Below, in pieces: positions 59,793-64,000 of a stretch of 64,000 nucleotides of DNA. Made by a program: the position numbers and the translations under genes. This DNA is from Fructobacillus papyrifericola (GTDB lineage Bacteria > Bacillota > Bacilli > Lactobacillales > Lactobacillaceae), in contig NZ_JAAMFJ010000001.1 in the NCBI RefSeq assembly GCF_018437235.1, positions 124,001 through 188,000 on the forward strand, written 5' to 3'. Numbering within the stretch: position 1 is the stretch's first letter; every line of letters starts with the position of its first letter. Under the pieces are notes generated by a model. It searched no databases. It was not told where the DNA came from and saw only the letters and a program-made list of their open reading frames with translations.

Positions 59793-61680
59793 TAAAAAGC
59801 GATTAAATGTAGTTGGCCTTTTTTTTGCTTTTCTTGCTCTGAGTATTTCCTATACTAAGGAATTAGCTGGGAGTAATTATGAGCAGCTAATGAACAGATT
59901 ATCGCAATCAGCTAATGACAGTTTGTTGATGGCAATTGTATTTATTCTGATCTTGGTTTATCAAAAGCGATTACGTAATACTATTTTCGAACGAAAAAAT
60001 GTTTTATTTTTGGTATTAGGTAGTGTTGCTTCCCTTGTTTATGTGCTTACTCTATCTGTTAATCAGAATGCAAATGCTAATCTAACTGGTAAAATTAATA
60101 TTTTAGTGACCTTGGTTGCAATGGTTGGAATGGCTTATTTGTTTAGCCATTTATTCTTGTTGTTATCAAATGCTTGCGAGCGCATTAATATACAGCGATT
60201 TGATATAAAATATAGTTATATTGTTATTAGCATCGTTATTATTTGGTTTATTCAAATTTTTCCGCTTTTTCCCGGAATGGTTTCATGGGATGGCTATCGT
60301 CAGTTTGTAGAATATTTTCACACTCATATTAGTTATCTCAATTTTACATACTATCCGACTAGTCATCATCCATGGGCATCTACTTTGATTTTTGGCTTCC
60401 TGTTTTCTATCGGACGTTTCGTTGGTGGAACTAATATGGGATTGTTTACAATTGTATTGGTGCAAGTACTGGTAGCAGCATTAATATATGGAAAAATCGT
60501 TCAATATATTGGAAATAAGGTGGGAAAAATACCTGCTGTTGTTACTTATTTGTTTTATGTTTCTCCTTTTGTCGCTTTTTGGCAAGTAACGATTGAAAAA
60601 ACGCCACTATTCATTGCGTTTACAGCATGGTTTGTGCTGTCATTCCTTAAAATTGTGTTGAATGACTATGTCGATAAAGGTTATTTTGAATATTTTCAGT
60701 TGATCATTTCTTCAATATTGATGAGTGCATTTCGTAATGACGGAGCTTATATTGTATTTTTGTCATTGATAGTTCTTGTTCTACTTAAGTCAAAACAAGC
60801 TAAAGCGTTTGCTAAAAATGCATCAATCGTTTTGATTGTATTTGTTATTACTTATCTTAGTTGGATGAAAGTTGCATTACCAGCGATGAATGTTGTCGCT
60901 GGTTCAACTGGAGAAACGATTACGATACCTATGCGGCAATTATCTTCTGTTGTAATCCATGATAAAAAATCCCTAAATAAGAAAGACTTAGAAACAATTG
61001 ATCGAATTACCCCACTTGATAAAGTTAAACAGTACTACAATGTTGATCAAGCCGATAATTTGAAGTCACTTTTTCCCGTTAATTCATTCTTAAGGGGAAA
61101 TGAAGAAATAAAAGAATTACAGTCGGGACGATTTAAGAAGACAGCTAATAAGCAAATTAAGAAAGAAACGAAGGATTATGAAGTACTTTGGATAAAGGAA
61201 TTCTTTGTTCATCCAAAGATTTATATTATTACATTCTTCCAAGCTAACAGCCAATTTTTGAATCCGCTTGCTGATAATGATCCAAGTTCACGTGGAATTA
61301 TGTATGGAAACGGCTATATGCTTAACAATAAATTCCTTCAACCAAGTTGGTTCGGACAGGTCCATAATTGGACTTCAGAAAAGTCAAGAAAATACATTAC
61401 CTGGCCAAACATTTTGTTTAAGTTGCCATTTATTCGAACAATATTGCAACCAGCATTTACATTATGGTGCGTTTTGTTTAGCATCGTATACGCAATTTAT
61501 AAGAAAAGTTACCTTGTAATCGCAATTTTACCAATTTTTCTCTTAACGATGGTGCCATTACTTTCACCGGTTAATGGTTATGAGCGTTATATGTTACCTG
61601 CGATGTACGTCATGCCACTTCTCTATATGATTTTGGCTATGATTAGTAGTAAAAATTTAAAGGATAAATTTGTTTTATAA
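59785..61680 (+). CDS. DUF6020-like polytopic membrane protein, probable GT-C enzyme
   Basis: 631 residues from the ATG at 59785 with GAGGATAAG upstream. About 12-13 membrane helices. The first external loop carries PGMVSWDGYRQFVEYF and TSHHPWASTLIFG, with an acidic residue and a His pair typical of GT-C-like catalytic loops; a large loop (~380-500) follows. It overlaps the preceding DPM-like gene, so it may use the lipid-linked sugar made by that enzyme. Family assignment is by pattern recognition and tentative. Confidence 0.65.
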   Translation: MVSKKRLNVVGLFFAFLALSISYTKELAGSNYEQLMNRLSQSANDSLLMAIVFILILVYQKRLRNTIFERKNVLFLVLGSVASLVYVLTLSVNQNANANLTGKINILVTLVAMVGMAYLFSHLFLLLSNACERINIQRFDIKYSYIVISIVIIWFIQIFPLFPGMVSWDGYRQFVEYFHTHISYLNFTYYPTSHHPWASTLIFGFLFSIGRFVGGTNMGLFTIVLVQVLVAALIYGKIVQYIGNKVGKIPAVVTYLFYVSPFVAFWQVTIEKTPLFIAFTAWFVLSFLKIVLNDYVDKGYFEYFQLIISSILMSAFRNDGAYIVFLSLIVLVLLKSKQAKAFAKNASIVLIVFVITYLSWMKVALPAMNVVAGSTGETITIPMRQLSSVVIHDKKSLNKKDLETIDRITPLDKVKQYYNVDQADNLKSLFPVNSFLRGNEEIKELQSGRFKKTANKQIKKETKDYEVLWIKEFFVHPKIYIITFFQANSQFLNPLADNDPSSRGIMYGNGYMLNNKFLQPSWFGQVHNWTSEKSRKYITWPNILFKLPFIRTILQPAFTLWCVLFSIVYAIYKKSYLVIAILPIFLLTMVPLLSPVNGYERYMLPAMYVMPLLYMILAMISSKNLKDKFVL

Positions 61681-61681
61681 A

Positions 61682-61715
61682 CTAGTAAAAAGGGCAGAAG
61701 TCCTTTTTTTACTAG
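61682..61715 (+). terminator. Terminator after the DUF6020-like gene
   Basis: CTAGTAAAAAGG paired with CCTTTTTTTACTAG; the T run is within the stem. Confidence 0.8.
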
Positions 61716-61733
61716 ATAGAGAAAAGGAAATAT

Positions 61734-63070
61734 ATGTCTGATAAAATTAGAAAAAATGGATTTTTTTATATCATTTCATTAAGTTGTATTTTTTGTTATT
61801 TTTTTACTTTCAATTTAGATACCCCGTTATTTGATGATGATTTATATCTTAGTTCGCATCAAACCTTCAGCACTCTGTATCAACAGGCTGTTGGTGATTA
61901 TTTTAGCTGGAATGGACGTGCAGTTGGACAGACTCTGTGGCGATTGTTAGTAAGTAATAATCAAATCATTATTTCTGTCGTAATTTCGATAGTGTCAATT
62001 TTGTTGCTAGTTATTATGTATTCGTTTTCTAGAAAGGAAACTGAAGTCAAGGCTGGACATTTATGGTTAGTATTTCTTTCCACTATGTTCTTTGCACCCG
62101 TAGTGGGACAAACAATGTTCTGGCGGGCTGGTGTTGGAAATTATTTATTTACAACATTTATAATTCTTTTATTTATTTTTCCATATTATCAGTGGTATCA
62201 AGGTAGAAGTATTAAAAGAACTTTGTATATTTTACCGGTACTTTCTGTAATCGCTGGTTGGTCGAGTGAAAACACTTCTGGTGGAGGGATTTTGATTGTT
62301 CTTCTATTTATGTTTACTGGATTTTTCTTAAAGAAGTTAACATTCAATATTTGGCAATTTATTAATCTTTTTTCTTATCTGGTTGGATATTTCTTTTTGG
62401 TATTAGCACCCGGAAATAGCATTCGTACTGCTAGTCAAATGCCAACTTGGTGGTTGAAGCAAAGTATTTTTTCCCATTTTAAATCTGGATTTATTTTAGT
62501 AACAAAATCACTTTACCATCATTACTTACTATTAATAATTGTTCTGTTTGTCCTTTCCTTGTATGTAATTTATAAATACGGGGTGAAAGAATTTATACTT
62601 CCCGCTATTTGGTTAATCGGCGGCTTTAGTACTATTTATGCTCTTTCTCTTGCACCAATCGGGCAAGATGCGGTCGCTCTTTTTTTGGTGGTACAATATT
62701 TTTAATTATTGCACTGTTAAATTTGTTATTTATTATTTTAAGCCAACTAGATTGGGAGACCAGCCGGATATCTGCAACTGGTGTGCTGATTTTTTCGCTT
62801 TTATTAGCGGCTGGTGGGATTTATAGAGTCGGTAGGGGAGCAGTTGATGCTCATTACTTTAATAACGCTGTAAGAGAACGTTATGCAGTATTAGACAAGG
62901 AGAGGGGATCTCAAGATGTTGTGTATGTTGATCGACTTAGTTATTATCCGAAGACTAAATTTTCTGTGGGCTATCAATTAGAAGAAATTTCAGCAAAAGA
63001 TGCATTTATTTTTCCTACTGCTGGTTATAATATTCATTTTCACCTTAAAGGAATTTTGCTTGACGAGTAA
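61734..63070 (+). pseudogene. DUF6056-like membrane protein, single frameshift
   Basis: Polytopic protein with FDDDLYLSSHQTF and WNGRAVGQTLWRLL near the start, GWSSENTSGGG in the middle and LAPGNSIRT, resembling DUF6056 envelope proteins. The frame breaks at about 62665-62672: reading on after a one-base loss gives GRSFFGGTIFLIIALLNLLF, which joins smoothly to the second part ending at 63070. With the base restored the product would be about 445 residues. Real decay or a sequencing indel are both possible. Confidence 0.68.
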
Positions 63071-63098
63071 TTATAAAAGAATTTAATTAATTGATATG

Positions 63099-63135
63099 AG
63101 CCCCGAAATTTGGATTAACCAAATTTCGGGGCTTT
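63099..63135. terminator. Bidirectional terminator
   Basis: Perfect 15-bp stem AGCCCCGAAATTTGG / CCAAATTTCGGGGCT between converging genes. Confidence 0.9.
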
Positions 63136-63251
63136 ACTATTTAAAAGGAAAATAAAAGGACGAACACCGATGGAACAACGGCGCTCATCCTAAAGCAAGC
63201 TCAATGACATGTCCTAATTTTGCTGCTCATATCAAATCGATTCTTTTGTAT

Positions 63252-64000
63252 TTAGTATTTGATTTTCTTTGAAAGATATGTTTTGAACCAATTATTATTT
63301 AATAATAGAAAAAGCCAAGTTAGCACGGAAATTATGAAAGGAATGATTTCCCAGGCTGGAATAGATTGCTTAACTGTTACTTTATCGTCTAATGAAAGCT
63401 TTTGATGAATATGAATTTGCCCATCCTTAATAGAATGATTAATTTTTTTATTATTAATCATTACTGTAATGACAGTTCCATTGTAACCGAGGATAGGGAG
63501 CTTTAAATCTTCTTTCGCAATTTTCTCAGTTGAATAGAAGGAGATTGTATCTGGGCTAGCTTTGAATTTTATCGTTTTAATGTTTTGACCGGTAGAAGTG
63601 ACAATTAAATGTTTAGCAATTTGTCTTCCTTTTTTGTCTGAGAGCAACATAGAAGAATTTGAATTAGCTAAGGCGCTTTTAGGTGCATAGTCAGAATAAT
63701 TCATTAACTGCCAAAATGAATCATTCCGCGCGGTTGAATAGGAAAATGCTTTTAAGCTCATGATGTCATAGCCATCCTTTTCTTCTGAAACATAATCTTT
63801 AATGTCTTGACTTGTAGAAACTTCTAAATGCCCCTCATTATCGATGGAAGGAGAAAGGTTATCATGAATGGTAAACATCACAACTAGTATTGCGGGAATA
63901 ACGGAAAAGCATAGTACTCTGATGGCATTCTTTGAAAGTTTAGTTTGAGACATATTTATCATGGTAAAGAAAAGAAGTAAAAATAAACCATAATAAAAAA
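63252..64000 (-). CDS. C-terminal part of a membrane protein (YfhO-like layout), runs off the window
   Basis: On the minus strand the frame stays open to the right edge: upstream of the Met at 63962 it reads GLFLLLFFTMINMSQ, a hydrophobic stretch, so the gene most likely begins outside the window. Visible part: a membrane helix (AIRVLCFSVIPAILVVMF), an external domain of about 160 residues with beta-type sequence (TIKFKASPDTISFYSTEKI), and a last membrane helix followed by a basic tail. This ending resembles YfhO-type multi-pass envelope glycosylation proteins. The family is a guess; the partial status is well supported. Confidence 0.55.
   Translation of the reverse strand, partial: FYYGLFLLLFFTMINMSQTKLSKNAIRVLCFSVIPAILVVMFTIHDNLSPSIDNEGHLEVSTSQDIKDYVSEEKDGYDIMSLKAFSYSTARNDSFWQLMNYSDYAPKSALANSNSSMLLSDKKGRQIAKHLIVTSTGQNIKTIKFKASPDTISFYSTEKIAKEDLKLPILGYNGTVITVMINNKKINHSIKDGQIHIHQKLSLDDKVTVKQSIPAWEIIPFIISVLTWLFLLLNNNWFKTYLSKKIKY

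Overview
The window looks like a chromosome segment of a Gram-positive lactic acid bacterium, most likely a Leuconostocaceae-type member of the Lactobacillales (Leuconostoc/Weissella/Fructobacillus group). The pointers are RexAB in place of AddAB/RecBCD, a mevalonate-type layout (no ispE between veg and purR), YqgQ plus a ROK glucokinase, RelQ-NadK-RluD, a KxYKxGKxW secretion signal, and strong AGGAGG ribosome sites. The genus is inference.

Bases 1 to about 41,600 are housekeeping DNA of roughly even base composition. In order: tatD (partial)-rnmV-rsmA; veg; adcC-adcB; purR-glmU; a Met-rich anchored protein and a frameshifted flavoprotein disulfide reductase; two small unknowns and a class I glutamine amidotransferase; a structured ncRNA (6S candidate) with its own promoter and terminator; xseA-xseB-ispA-tlyA-recN; an unknown anchored protein; a purine permease behind a double PurBox; pepA(M42)-ftsW-ylbG-rsmD-coaD; comEA-comEC-holA; a compact type I toxin-antitoxin-like module; a Dyp peroxidase; recX and a DUF402 protein; rexB-rexA; yqgQ-glcK (cre site, hairpin in the leader); relQ, nadK, rluD, mgtE.

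From about 41,600 to the right edge the DNA becomes clearly AT-rich and turns into a cell-envelope locus: a disrupted LTA-synthase-like gene, a tiny hydrophobic peptide, an anchored protein, two secreted enzymes (GH25 muramidase and SGNH hydrolase) that carry the same C-terminal triplet of surface-binding repeats, large membrane proteins (DUF2142, DUF6020 and DUF6056-like), an acyltransferase, and a polysaccharide cluster (flippase, priming sugar transferase, chain-length protein, polymerase, DUF4422 transferase, UDP-galactopyranose mutase, three GT2 transferases). The set predicts a surface polymer containing galactofuranose, probably O-acetylated, with lipid-linked sugar decoration.

Regulation visible in the sequence: PurR is encoded here and a near-perfect inverted PurBox pair lies upstream of the permease; a perfect cre lies over the glcK -35. 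Three genes are broken by single-base changes (the reductase, the LTA-synthase-like gene and the DUF6056-like gene), so either decay or residual sequencing indels should be considered. The best candidate for something new is the 25.3-25.6 kb module: a 34-residue hydrophobic peptide behind an overlapping leader ORF, a convergent antisense RNA, and a 10-nt 5'/3' fold-back element. I saw no tRNA, rRNA, IS element or CRISPR array.
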